64,000 nt of DNA from Tessaracoccus coleopterorum (GTDB lineage: Bacteria > Actinomycetota > Actinomycetes > Propionibacteriales > Propionibacteriaceae), in contig NZ_JAANIJ010000001.1 in NCBI RefSeq assembly GCF_011174705.1, forward strand, positions 1,178,001 through 1,242,000, written 5' to 3'. Shown piece after piece: positions 27,155 to 38,900 of this stretch; positions within the stretch are counted from its first letter, which is position 1, and every line of letters starts with the position of its first letter. Under the pieces are notes generated by a model. The model was given only the letters and a program-made list of their open reading frames with translations, was not told the origin of the DNA and did not search any database. A program made the translations under genes and the position numbers.

Positions 27155-28522
27155 CCCGCGACCCGGCGGGAACCGTGGCGGGGCCACCCTGATCGTGCAG
27201 GACGGCGTTGCCGACAACCTTGACGCCGGGCTCGAAGGTCCAGTCGCCCTCAACCTTGAGCGACCTCGCCTTCCGCAGCGACGGCGCGGACGGGATGCGC
27301 TCGCTGAACTCGTCGACGAGCTTGAAGTACGACGTGTCGAGCGAGATCTCCGGGGTCGCGTCGGTCTGCGCGATGAGCTTGCCCTCGGAGGTCAGCTCGT
27401 ACACGTCGGAGCGCAGCAGGAGCAGCTCGTTGGTGGTCTTCACGGGCAGGAACCGGTCGCGCCCCACGCAGATGGCGGTCGCGCCCTCGAACACCTCGAT
27501 GGCCGCGCCCATGGCCGACTCGATCTGGATCACCGGGGTCGACGACTTGTCGCCGGGATCGACGGTCTTCTCGTTGCGGATCAGCGGCAGGCCGAGCACC
27601 GAGCCGCGGGCCGTCAGCGCCTCGCGCAGCGCCACCAGGTCGAACCACAGGTTGTTGGTGTGGAAGAACGGGTGACGGTGCTCGTCGGTGAAGTAGTCCA
27701 TCTCCTCGGGAGCAGTCTGGGCGGTGTCGCGCAGGATCAACTGGTTGTCGGCCCGGCGGATGGCGAGGTGACCACCCTTCTTGTCGTTGACGGTGCGGCG
27801 GCACAGCTCGGCCGCGTACGGGCGCCCGACTGGGCGAACCAGCCGGCGATCGTCGCGTTCGGGCAGGCACCCAGGTTGTCGCCATTGGAGACGCAGGCAT
27901 AGCGGAAGCCGTGCTCGATCAGCTGGTCGAGGACGCCGGAGCCCTCGAGCGCCGGGTACAGGTCACCGTGGCCCGGCGGGCACCACTCCAGCGACGGGTC
28001 GGCAGGCCACTCGACCGGGGTGAGGTCGTCGGCGCGGAGCTTCGGCTCCTGGTTCTGCATGAAGCTGAGCGGGAGGCCCTCGACCGCCAGCTCGGGGTAC
28101 TTCGCGAGGTATTCGAGGGTGTCGGCCTCGGTACGGAACGAGTTCATCAGCAGCAGCGGGAGCCGGGCGTCGTAGCGCTCGCGGGCAGCCAGCACCTGGC
28201 GCGCGATCAGGTCGAGGAAGTTGGAGCCGTCGCGCACGTTCAGCAGCGTCTTGGCCTTGTCGAGCCCCATCGACGTGCCGAGGCCGCCGTTGAGCTTGAT
28301 GATGACGGTCTTTCCGATCGCCTCGCGGGCCTCCGCGTCCGTGATGTCGACATCGCTCAGCATGGGCGGATCGAGCAGCGGCGCGATCGTGTCCTCGGCG
28401 ATGACACCGGTCGCCCCGGACCCCAGCAGCTCGTAGAACCGGGAGAACACCTCGATCGCGGGTGCGGAGACGCCAGCGGCGATCATCTTCTGACGGGCGG
28501 CTTCAAGACCGGCAACGGACAC
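27144..28522 (-). CDS. UTP--glucose-1-phosphate uridylyltransferase, eukaryotic-like UDPGP family
   Basis: About 460 residues. Makes UDP-glucose from UTP and glucose-1-phosphate. The sequence has the UDPGP signature: VIIKLNGGLGTSMGLDKAKT, LLMNSFRTEADT, SFMQNQEPKL, WCPPGHGDLYPALEGSG, CVSNGDNLGA, FFHTNNLWFDL and LPVKTTNELLLLRSDVYEL. This is the eukaryote-type enzyme also known from bifidobacteria, unlike the ~300-residue GalU present in the mycobacterial version of this locus. GTG 28522 is preceded by AAGGGA; the upstream frame has no similarity. One frame change near 27830. It should feed trehalose, glycogen or cell-envelope glycan synthesis. Confidence 0.92.
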
Positions 28523-28703
28523 GACTGTTCCCTTCGATAAGAATCGCTCCGATCCTAACCGGCGGTGGCTCCACACGGGAAAGACACCCTCGGCGTCACT
28601 CACAAGCGCTGCCCAAGGGAGACACAGCTTCCGCACAGACTCGGCCTGTGTGGTGGGAACCAGCCGGAAACCCCATACCGGCGACAAACGGAAAGGGACC
28701 GAC

Positions 28704-29498
28704 ATGCCGCGCTACCCGCACGAGGCGACGTTCTCCGCTCTGGGACTCGACTGCCTGCTCATCACCACCTGCCCGGAAGATCTCCTCCGCTCGGTCGACC
28801 TGGTTGTCGAGGAGCTGGAGGAGCTCGCGGCCGTCACCTCCCTCGACCTCCACACGTCGGAGGCTTCCCGGCTCACCCGCCTGGCGTGGGCTGCCGACGT
28901 CACCGCACCGGCGAGCCCGGTGCTGATCGACTACCTGAGTGCCGCCCTGTGGGCCGCCGAGTTGACCGACTCCATGCCCAGCGGCGACTCGCGGCTCGGA
29001 GACTGGCGCCGCATCGAGATCGGCGACGGCACCGTCTCACTCCCCCGCGGCTGCGTGCTCGATCTGGGCGACACGGTGGCAGCGCACGCCGCCGACCTCC
29101 TCGTTCTGCTGCTGTCCGACCTGCACCCCGGCGGCGGCTTCCTGCTGGGCATCGGCAACGGCCTCGCCGTTGCGGGTGAGGCCCCCGACGACGGCTGGCA
29201 GATCCCGGTGACGGCGCCCAGCGGACGCACGCTCCAGGTCGTCTCGACGCGGAGGGCCGCCGTGTCCAGCACCATCGACCACGGGCACGGCACCTCCGAT
29301 GCCGAACTCTGGGCCAAGGTCACGGTCGCAGCAGGTACCGCGCTGGAGGCGCAGGCCTGGGCCGCGGCCTCCCGCGTCAAGGGTGAGCTGGCACCCGCCT
29401 GGCTCACCAACCGCGGGGTGCCCGCGAGGCTCGAGCGTCGCACCGGCACCACGCGCTACACCGCGGGCTGGCCGGCCCCGGTGCGGATGCCCGCCTGA
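28704..29498 (+). CDS. ApbE-like (FAD:protein FMN transferase family) protein, divergent
   Basis: 264 residues, intact, no export signal. ATG 28704 follows GGAAAGGGA. The fold pattern of ApbE is visible: FSALGLDCLLITTCPEDLL near the N-terminus, LVVEELEELAAVTS, then LIDYLSAALWAAELTDS and a core VSLPRGCVLDLGDTVAAHAA where the family normally reads LDLGG-x-xKGxAAD, followed by GGGFLLGIGNGLAVAGE and VVSTRRAAVSSTIDHGHG. The usual lysine after LDLGG is absent and the N-terminus is short, so flavin-transferase activity is doubtful. Similar proteins occur beside membrane redox genes; here it converges on nirK with a single base between stops. Confidence 0.6.
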   Translation: MPRYPHEATFSALGLDCLLITTCPEDLLRSVDLVVEELEELAAVTSLDLHTSEASRLTRLAWAADVTAPASPVLIDYLSAALWAAELTDSMPSGDSRLGDWRRIEIGDGTVSLPRGCVLDLGDTVAAHAADLLVLLLSDLHPGGGFLLGIGNGLAVAGEAPDDGWQIPVTAPSGRTLQVVSTRRAAVSSTIDHGHGTSDAELWAKVTVAAGTALEAQAWAAASRVKGELAPAWLTNRGVPARLERRTGTTRYTAGWPAPVRMPA

Positions 29499-29499
29499 C

Positions 29500-32090
29500 T
29501 CAGCTCACGTGGACGATGCCGTGCGCCCCGCGCTCCGCGTCGCTCATGATGTGGCTGACGACGGCGTAGTGACCCGGCTCGGTGAACGTCATCTCGACGA
29601 AGCCGCCTCGGCCGGCTGCAGCGCCAACGCCTGCGCCCCGCCCCGCTGGTGCCGAACGCGTCGATGCCGTCCATCAGGTGGTAGCCGCCCTCACGGTAGA
29701 GGGTGTCGAACTGGCCACCGACAACATGGAAGCTCATCGCCCGGTTGGGGCCGGCATCGAGCACGAAGAACCGCACCTTCTCCCCACCTTGGCGTCGAAC
29801 ATCTGCTGGTCGTACTGGTTGGCGATGCCGTTGAACACCACGAAGTCGGGCTCCCCTGTGATCCGGTCGGCCTGCACGTCGGTGGCCTCCGCGGCGGTGA
29901 CAGCCTGGGTGGTGAACACCTCCGACTGCACGACCACGTATTCTCGGTCGACCTTCGGCAACCCACCCTCCGGGTCGATGATGACGGCGCCGTGCATGCC
30001 TGCGGCGATGTGGGCGCTCATCGGCATCGTCGAGCAGTGGTACATCCACACGCCCGCCCGCTCCGCTGTGAAGCGGTAGATCAGCGTCTCCCCGGCGCGA
30101 TGGTGCGCATCGGCTCGTCGGGTGCGACGGCGCCGGCGTGGAAGTCGATCGAGTGGCCCATGGTGCCGTCGTTGATCAGCGTGATCTCGAACTGGTCGCC
30201 TACGCGGCCGCGCAGCGTCGGCCCGACAGAGCCGCCGTTGAACGTCCAGCGCCGTTGCCACACGCCGGGAGCGACCTCGAGCGGCACCTCGGTGACGCGG
30301 AAGTCGTAGCGGTGCACGCTCTCTCCGGTCAGTTGCGGTGCCACCGGGTCGATGACGGTGCTCAGCTTCGCGTCGGGGTCAGCGGTGGCGCCGTGGCCCG
30401 AGTGTCCGCCGTCGGTGGGTTCCGCCGTCGGCTCCGGGTTCGCCCCGCCGCGGACGATGACGTCGAAGGTCATGCCCATCTGGCGGTGACCGACGATGGT
30501 GCACCAGCCGTTGAGAGTGGAGCCGACGACGCCGAGGTCGAGCTCGGCCGTCTTCCCGACCGCGAGCCGCGGGTACGGGCGTCCCCGATCATCAGGTCGT
30601 GCAGGTTGGTGGGGTCGGTGTTGGTGAGCTCGATGACGACGCGGTCGCCGGGGTCGACCTCCACCGAGCTGGGCTCGAAGCGCATGTCGACGGCTCTGAC
30701 CTCGACCCGCACCGTCTGGCCGGTGGGCGCGACGCCCGCCGTCGGGCCCGTTCCGGGCCGGTGAGGCCCGCCGCGCCCGGGTCGATCCCGAACCCGACGC
30801 TGAGAGCCAGCGCGAGTGCGGCGACGCCCGCGACGAGCCCGCTGCCGGTGAAGGCCGACCTGCGCTCGACGGGAGTGGACGGCTCCTCCCCCGCGGCGAT
30901 GCGGCGGCGCTCCCGTACGGAGGCGAGCGTGCCCGCGATCAGGATCGGTACGAACGCGGCGAGGGCCACGAGGCCCACGGTGGAGACGGTCACCTTCGCC
31001 CAGCTGGGCAGCGGCAGCAGCCACAGCAGCAGGCCGCCGTTGATGACCGTGAGCCGCGCCGCGGCGGCCTTGTCGAACCAGGCGGCGCCTGCGCGCACCA
31101 CGCGCGGGCCTCCGCCGAGCACCGACGGGATCAGGTAGGACAGGGCGCCGGTGACGAGTTGGAGCAGGAATCCGACGACCCAGACGCCCCGAGCAGCGGG
31201 TAGTTCGTGGCGAGCGTGACGTCGTCGGCGAACGCGACGTGCACCGCCGTCATCACCAGTGCGACGCACGCCCACAGGGCGCCGGCGAGAATGGAGGCGG
31301 GCGCGAACTCGCGCGGCGGCCGCTTCCGCAGCGGCGCGATGAGGCAGCGTCCGAACCAGACGAGCCCGACGGCGTAGCCGACGATGCCGACCGCAGACAC
31401 GATGCGGACGCTGAGCAGCGAGCCCACGAGAATCACAGCCAGCGCCCCGAGCAGGATGGGCAGCGCCTGCCGGGCGAGTGCCTCGGCACGGTCGTCCATC
31501 CGGGTGCGCAGCACGGTGGGCCAGAAGGTGACGAGCGTACCGACCACGGTGAGCCCCACCCAGCCGAGCAGCATCGTCATCGAGTGGGCCACCAGCAGGT
31601 TGGCGTGCCAGCGGTCGTCCAGGCCGAACGCGAGCGCGACGCCGAACACGGCGCCCACCGGCAGGGTGCAGGCGGCGGCGATGTAGTAGCGGATGCAGAT
31701 CCGGAACCGGCCGGGGAGCGCCCTACGCAGGTCGCGGACCAGGACGGCTGCGTGCCACAGCACGGCTGCCGACACGACGGTCGCTCCCACGATGACGAGC
31801 CACCAGGTGGCCGTCGGGACGCCGATGAACACCAGGAGCGAACCGACCGCGAGGACGCCGAGCCGCACGTCGGCCCTGCGGCGGGAGGCGTCGTCGTCGC
31901 GCGAGCGCAGCAACGCCGAGGTGAAGTGCGCGCTCCACACCATCACGGCGTGGGTGATGGCGCCGAGCGCGACGAGGTGGATCATCAGCCAGGTCGACTC
32001 GGGCACCCAGCGGTGCACGAGCGAGATCGCGACGGCGAGGACCAGCCAGAGGACGAGCACATAGTCGCGCACCGAGCGCTTGCCCCTCAT
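29500..32090 (-). CDS. nirK: membrane-fused copper nitrite reductase (NirK) with extra cupredoxin domain
   Basis: About 863 residues. Residues 1-~480 form about a dozen membrane helices (VLVLWLVLAVAISLVHRWVP, LGAITHAVMVWSAHFTSALL, NLLVAHSMTMLLGWVGL). A cupredoxin domain follows (VRAVDMRFEPSSVEVDPGD, NLHDLMIGD, GWCTIVGHRQMGM) with Cys, His and Met of a type 1 copper site. The C-terminal NirK domains show type 1 and 2 copper ligands: GHSIDFHAGAV (His, catalytic Asp, His), MYHCSTMPMSAHIAAGMHG, MSFHVVGGQFD and AVVSHIMSD. It reduces nitrite to nitric oxide outside the membrane. ATG overlaps the upstream gene by ATGA. At least six frame changes. The membrane part presumably brings electrons from quinol, which is inference. 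Confidence 0.85.
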
Positions 32091-33276
32091 CCCTTCACCA
32101 CCGATGCGACGACGGTGACGGCGAACAGGAGCACGGCGACCACGGTGAGCGAGCCTCCAAACTGGTAGAGCGGGACGATCCGGGCGAGGCCGCCGGTGAG
32201 CCGGAGGGCCAGGCCGATGTTGAGGGTGACGAGTGGCACCCACATGAGCGGCCGGTACGGCAGCGGCCGGGAGATGACGGCTGGGAAGATGATCGGCGCG
32301 TGGGCCATGATCATCATCATCCCGAATCCGAGGAAGACGCCGTGGATGACGGCATCGTACGCGCCGGAGCTGGAGGGTCGGCCGACGATGAGCCAGACGG
32401 TGCCGGAGACTGCGAGCCACACGTTACCTGCCAGCAGGGAGGCGGCGTTGAACCGGCGCAGGCCGGTGGAGCGGATCATGCGCCTGCCGACGTCGTCGCG
32501 GATCAGCCACAGCGCCGTCAGCAGGCAGGCGAGGCCGAACGCGCGGGCTCCTGCGTCGGGCAGCACGAGGCTGAGGGCCGCGGCGAGCCCGGTCAGGGTG
32601 GCGACCGCGAGCAGCATCGGGACGGCGCGCCTGCCCATCGTCAGTTGGGCCAGCTCGGCGCGCTCGGCGGCGATCGTCATGACGAGGAACGCGGCGAGCA
32701 TCGGCAGGATGGCGGGCAGCTCGGCCACCAGCCACAGCCCGGAGGCCAGCGCGGCGAACGTCGCGGCGAGCACCTGGGCGGCGACCAGACCGAGCGGCGC
32801 CCGTCGCCACAGCGCGAGGGTGAGGCCCACGAACGCGAGGGCGCCGTCGAAGAGGAGGAGCTTGCCGAGCGTCACAGGGGCGCCGACGATCAGGGTGAGG
32901 GCGCCGAGGCCGAGGAGCCCGGGCGCGAGGTAGGCGAGGGGTTGCGGAGGGCCTGGGCGCGCTCCAGTGAGATGAGGGTGCCCATGAAGCCGAGCACCAT
33001 GACGGGGCCGTGGAGGTCTGCGATGCGGTCGGAGGCGACGGGCGCCCACACGCCGAGCCGGAGCAGGCCGGCGTTGAGGCCGGTGATCAACGAGACTCCC
33101 GCGAGCGCGATCAGCGCGACCCGGAGGGGTCGCGTGTCCTCACCCGGGGCGGCGCCGCGGAGGGCGGTCACGGGTGCGGCGCTTCGTGGTCGGTTCATGG
33201 CGCTTCGCGGGATGTTCGAGGGTGTCGAGCCGCGCAGCGGTGTGGCATGGTCCGCTGCGCGGCTCAGGTTCGGCAT
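32087..33276 (-). CDS. polytopic membrane protein, putative NirK partner
   Basis: About 396 residues with roughly eleven hydrophobic helices. Near the N-terminus DLHGPVMVLGFMGTLISLE, later MTIAAERAELAQLTMG, AVIHGVFLGFGMMMIMAHAP then IIFPAVISRPLPYRP. Conserved-looking His in the H-G-P-V-M and M-A-H-A-P motifs could bind haem. It resembles polytopic proteins seen beside actinobacterial nirK genes and, loosely, NnrS-like haem proteins, but I cannot assign it. Start at 33276 is supported by a TGATG overlap with the DUF2249 gene; ATG 33198 is an alternative. One frame change near 32940. The stop overlaps nirK, so the two are translationally coupled and probably function together. Confidence 0.65.
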
Positions 33277-33566
33277 CAGACGTGGGTGAGCTTCAGCTTC
33301 CAGGCCTCGGGCCCACGCTGGACGTACTCGACGGCGATGTCGTCGCCGTGGCGCTCCGAGATCTGGGCGAGCAGCGGGATGGGGTCGTGGGGAGCGACCA
33401 GCACGAAGGCACCGCCGGGCTGCAGGCCGTCGACGACGCCGTGGATGGCTGCGTGCCGGACGGCGTGCGGGATGGTGCGGGCGTCGAGCTCGGGGAGATG
33501 GTCGTGGGCGCCGCCGCAGCCGCAGGAGGACTTGGGGGTGAGGTTGATCTCTGTCATGGCGGACAT
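33276..33566 (-). CDS. DUF2249 domain protein
   Basis: 96 residues, intact. N-terminal TEINLTPKSSCGCGG has a C-x-C cluster plus His-rich AHDHLPELDARTIPH, then a single DUF2249 domain: HAAIHGVVDGLQPGGAFVLV, PHDPIPLLAQISERHGDD and GPEAWKLKLTHV. DUF2249 proteins are small, TusA-like and often sit with denitrification or NO-stress genes; a Cys/His metal site is plausible. Either ATG 33566 or 33557 may be used, and no SD is seen for either, so the transcript might be leaderless. It starts the nitrite-reduction operon. Confidence 0.85.
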   Translation of the reverse strand: MSAMTEINLTPKSSCGCGGAHDHLPELDARTIPHAVRHAAIHGVVDGLQPGGAFVLVAPHDPIPLLAQISERHGDDIAVEYVQRGPEAWKLKLTHV

Positions 33567-33569
33567 ATT

Positions 33570-33579
33570 ACTTATAAGT
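33570..33579 (-). promoter_or_regulatory. palindromic operator or -10 region ahead of the nir operon
   Basis: ACTTATAAGT is a perfect 10-bp palindrome inside an A+T-rich island (33563-33594) immediately upstream of the DUF2249 start, in otherwise very G+C-rich DNA. TATAAG or TAATAT on the minus strand could be the -10 element, so the palindrome may place a repressor directly over the promoter. The regulator (FNR-, Rrf2- or DtxR-like) cannot be told. Confidence 0.4.
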
Positions 33580-33691
33580 TTCTTGGTTTAATACCGGGGT
33601 CCGGTTTGGCGGCCCCTGGGCTTCCCCGATGCGGCCCCGGCGGCCCGCCGCGATGCGCGGCCCGGCCCATGGGGCTATCCTTGGTCGCGCT

Positions 33692-33767
33692 GGCCCCGTA
33701 GCTCAGGGGATAGAGCACCGCTCTCCTAAAGCGGGTGTCGTTGGTTCGAATCCAACCGGGGTCGCCA
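33692..33767 (+). tRNA. tRNA-Arg (anticodon CCT)
   Basis: 76 nt with encoded CCA. Acceptor GGCCCCG pairs with CGGGGTC (one G-U), D-arm GCTC/GAGC, anticodon stem CCGCT/AGCGG with loop CTCCTAA, anticodon CCT (reads AGG), T-arm GTTGG-TTCGAAT-CCAAC. Confidence 0.96.
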
Positions 33768-33790
33768 GCACGACGAGTCGTCGGAAACGA

Positions 33791-33822
33791 AACGACCCGG
33801 CGACATCGGTCGCCGGGTCGTT
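33791..33822. terminator. bidirectional hairpin between tRNA-Arg and the aldo/keto reductase
   Basis: AACGACCCGGCGAC pairs perfectly with GTCGCCGGGTCGTT around a 4-nt loop; lies between convergent transcription units. Confidence 0.85.
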
Positions 33823-33830
33823 CGCGTGTG

Positions 33831-34924
<1,094 letters not shown>

Positions 34925-35935
34925 TCAGCGGAGCGACCCGTACGTCGACTTGGCCTTCTCCAGGGCCGACACGTAGCCCTCACGCTCGTAGGCGTCGGCG
35001 GCCGCGTTCTTCGGCACGGCCAGCAGGCCCCTCGCCTTCGCAAGCGGGATCTCGTGCGACGTCAGCCACCGGTCGAGCCCGTCGACAAGCACCTGCGCGT
35101 ACGCCGGCCCACGCCGCACCAGCGACGAGGTCGTCATGACGACGTCGGCGCCGGCCAGCACGTAGCGCACCACGTCGTCCGCGGTGTCGACGCCCGTGGT
35201 CGCGGCGAGCGACGCGTTCAGCCGCCCCTGCAGCACCGCGATCCAGGTGCGGGGCAGCCGGCCCTCGATCGGCGAGCTGAGCGACACCCCCGACTCCACG
35301 CTCACCCGGTCGATGTCGATGTCGGGCTGCAGGAACCGGTTGAACAGCACCAGAGCGTCGGCGCCCGCGGCGTCGAGTTGCACTGCCATGTTGCCCACCG
35401 ACGAGAAGTACGGGCTGAGCTTCACGGCCACCGGGATGCTGACGGCCGACTTCACGGCGCTCAGGATCTCCAGGTGCCGCTCCTCCACCTCGGCCCCCGA
35501 CACCGTGATGTCACCTGGCACGAAGTAGATGTTGAGCTCGACACCCGCGGCACCCGCGTCCTGCAGACGGCGCGCGGTCTGCGTCCAGCCGCCGACGTTG
35601 GCCCCGTTGAGCGACGCGATCAGCGGCACGTCGATCGCCTTCGCGCCCGCCTCCACGAGCCGCAGGTACGCGGAGCTCGCGTCGTCGTTCGAGCGCGGCA
35701 CCGACGGGAAGTAGCTCATCGCCTCCGCGTTGGCGTCGTCGTACAGGTCCTCGAGCAGCGCCGTCGCCTCCGCCTCGCGGCGCAACTGCTCCTCGAACAG
35801 CGAGTACATGACGACCGCGCCGACGCCACCGTCGGCGAGCGACCGGATGCCCTCGACCGACTGCGACAGCGGACCGGCCGACGCGACGACGGGGTTGCGC
35901 AGCTGCAACCCCATGTAGCTGGTTGTCAGATCCAT
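34925..35935 (-). CDS. dihydroorotate-dehydrogenase-like FMN protein of the PFOR operon
   Basis: Intact, 336 residues. TIM-barrel flavoprotein of the DHODH superfamily: TTSYMGLQLRNPVVASAGPL, VPLIASLNGANVGGW, GVELNIYFVPGD, VAVKLSPYFSSVG, ADALVLFNRFLQPDID, and a C-terminal phosphate-binding part with GADVVMTTSSLVRRG. It lacks a clear match to the pyrimidine-pathway enzyme, and the gene starts 1 bp after nifJ, so it is more likely an accessory oxidoreductase tied to PFOR than PyrD. The same pair occurs in other anaerobes. Substrate unknown. Confidence 0.8.
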   Translation of the reverse strand: MDLTTSYMGLQLRNPVVASAGPLSQSVEGIRSLADGGVGAVVMYSLFEEQLRREAEATALLEDLYDDANAEAMSYFPSVPRSNDDASSAYLRLVEAGAKAIDVPLIASLNGANVGGWTQTARRLQDAGAAGVELNIYFVPGDITVSGAEVEERHLEILSAVKSAVSIPVAVKLSPYFSSVGNMAVQLDAAGADALVLFNRFLQPDIDIDRVSVESGVSLSSPIEGRLPRTWIAVLQGRLNASLAATTGVDTADDVVRYVLAGADVVMTTSSLVRRGPAYAQVLVDGLDRWLTSHEIPLAKARGLLAVPKNAAADAYEREGYVSALEKAKSTYGSLR

Positions 35936-35936
35936 C

Positions 35937-38900
35937 TCAGTCCCTCCTGGGGTTGACGGCGAAGCGTTCGGCGCCGCGCACGGCGAGTTCCTCGTACTCC
36001 TCCCAGCGCCGGTCGACCTGCGCCTGCGCGAGCTCGGCCAGCCGGGCGGCCTCCTCCGGGTCGGCGGCCTTCAGCACCTTGTAGCGCAGCTCCGCCGAGC
36101 GGTACTTCTCCAGAGACATCCGCGGCCGCGGGAGTCGAGCAGGAACGGGTTGCCGCCCGCGTCGCGGATGATCGGGTTGTACCGCATCAGCGGCCAGTGG
36201 CCGGAGTTGACGGCCTTGTACTGCTGGTCGAGGCCCTTGCGGATGTCGTAGCCGTGCGCGATGCAGTGGCTGTAGGCGATGATCAGGCTCGGCCCGTCGT
36301 ACGCCTCGGCCTCGCGGAACGCCTTCAGCGTCTGCTGCGGGTCGGCGCCCATCGCGACGCGCGCGACGTAGACCGAGCCGTAGGCCATCGCCTGCATGGC
36401 GAGGTCCTTCTTGTTGCTCAGCTTGCCGCCGGAGGCGAACTTCGCGACGGCGCCCAGCGGCGTCGACTTGGATGCCTGGCCGCCCGTGTTGGAGTACACC
36501 TCGGTGTCCAACACGAGGATGTTGACGTCACGGCCCGACGCGAGCACATGGTCGACACCCGACGAGCCGATGTCGTAGGCCCAGCCGTCGCCGCCGACGA
36601 TCCACACGGATCGGCGCACCAGGGTGTCCGCGACGCTCTGCAGGTCGGCGATCAGCGGCCCGTCCAGCTCCGTGAGGCGCGACTTGAGCCGCTCCACCGC
36701 CTCCAACTGCTCGGCCAGCTCGGAGCCCTGCAGCTGCGCCGACCCGAGGATCGAATCGACGAGGGCGTCGTCGCCGATCTGGTCGCGCACCTGTTCGAGA
36801 CGGACGCGGGCGAGGTCGCCGTGCAGGTCGGCGGCCAGCCGCATGCCGAGCCCGAACTCGGCGTTGTCCTCGAACAGCGAGTTCGACCATGCCGGCCCGC
36901 GGCCCTGCGCGTTCTTCGCCCACGGCGTCGTCGGCAGGTTGCCGCCGTAGATCGACGAGCAGCCGGTCGCGTTGGCGATCGTGGCGCGGTCGCCGAACAG
37001 CTGGCTGAGCAGCTTCAGGTACGGCGTCTCGCCGCAGCCGGAGCAGGCCCCGGAGAACTCGAACAGCGGCTCGAGGAACTGGGTGCCACGCACGGTTCCG
37101 AAGTCGACGCGCTTGCGGTCGTTCATGTCGATCGACTCGAAGAAGTCCACGGCCTGCCGGTCGGGCTCCCGCTCCAGCTTCGGCACCAGGTTGATCGCGC
37201 GACGCGACGGCTGGTCGATCGGCTTGACGGGGCACGCCTCCACGCAGAGGCCGCAACCGGTGCAGTCCTCGACGTAGACCTGCAGCGTGTAGCGGGTCGA
37301 CGGGAGGCCGGCCGCGTTAAGCGGCGCGCTGAGGAAGCCGTCGGGGGCGCCGTCGAGCGCGGTATCCGGGTACGACTTGGCGCGCAGCACCGCGTGGGGG
37401 CAGACGAACGCGCAGTTGCCGCACTGGATGCAGCTCTCGGCATCCCATTCGGCGACGATCTCCGAGATGTTGCGCTTCTCGAACTTCGTGGTGCCGGACG
37501 GATAGGTGCCGTCGACCGGGAGCGCCGAGACGGGCAGGTCGTCGCCGCGGCCCTGCAGCATCGTCGCGGTGACGGTGCGCACGAACTCGGGCGCGTGGCC
37601 GGGCACCGGCGGGATGAAGCCGTGCTCCGACGTGGCCTCCCGGGTCGCTCAAGGTGGTGCAGGTCGGCGAGCGCGGAATCGACGGCGAGGTGGTTCTTGC
37701 GCACGACCTCCTCCGACTTGCGGGCATACGTCTTGGTGATCGCCTGCTTGATCTTCTCGATGGCCGCATCCCGCGGCATCACGCCCGAGATGGCGAAGAA
37801 GCACGTCTGCAGGATGGTGTTGGTGCGGCTGCCGAGGCCCGCCGCGCGCGCCACCCGGCCCGCGTCGATCGTGTAGACGTTGATGTCGAGATCGATGATC
37901 TTCTGCTGCATCTCCGCGGGCAGATGGTGCCAGGTGTCCTCGCCGTGGGGCGAGTTGATCAGCAGCGTGGTGCCCTTCCGGGCGAACTCGAGCACGTCGA
38001 CGCGCTCCAGGATCGACCAGTGGTGGCAGCCGATGAACCCGGCCTGGCTCACCAGGTACGGGGCACGGATCGGGTTGGGCCCGAACCGCAGGTGCGACAC
38101 CGTACGCGAACCCGACTTCTTCGAGTCGTAGACGAAGTAGCCCTGCGCGTACGTCTTCTCCTCGGAGCCGAGGATCTTGATGGTGTTCTTGTTCGCGCCG
38201 ACGGTGCCGTCGGAGCCGAGGCCGTAGAACACGGCGCGCAGCGTCTCCGGGTCCTCGAGATCGAGGGTGGCGTCGTAGTCGAGCGACAGGTTGGTCACGT
38301 CGTCGGTGATGCCGACGGTGAACCGCGGCCGTGGCGCCTCGGCGTCGAGCTCGTCGAAGATGGCCTTGACCATGCCCGGCGTGAACTCCTTCGACGACAG
38401 GCCGTACCGGCCGCCGATGACCGTCGGGAGCGACCCGCGGCGGCCGCCGGCGACGGCCTCGGCCAGCACGCTGGTCACGTCGAGGAACATCGGCTCGCCC
38501 GAGGCTCCCGGTTCCTTCGTGCGGTCGAGGACGGCGACCCTGCGCGCCGTCGCGGGCAGCGCCTCGAGGAACGCGTCGCTCGGGAACGGGCGGTACAGGC
38601 GCACCTGGATGACGCCGACCTTGCCGCCCTCGGCGTTGAGCCGGTCGACCACGGGGATGATCGCCTCGATGCCCGAGCCCATCACGACGACGACGCGCTC
38701 GGCATCCTCGGCGCCGTGGTATTCCATCAGGTCGTAGTGGCGGCCGGTCAGCTCGCCGAACTTGGCCATCTCGTTCGCGATGACCTTGGGCGCCCACTCG
38801 TAGTAGAGGTTGGCCGTCTCGCGCGACTGGAAGTAGGTGTCGGGATTCTGCGCGGTGCCGCGGATGAACGGGTTGGCCGGGCTCAGCGCGCGGCCACGGT

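Noticed and set aside
34925..35935. Pyrimidine dihydroorotate dehydrogenase (pyrD)
   Set aside because: It is tightly coupled to nifJ rather than to pyr genes, and divergent members of this family recur beside PFOR; called DHODH-like instead.
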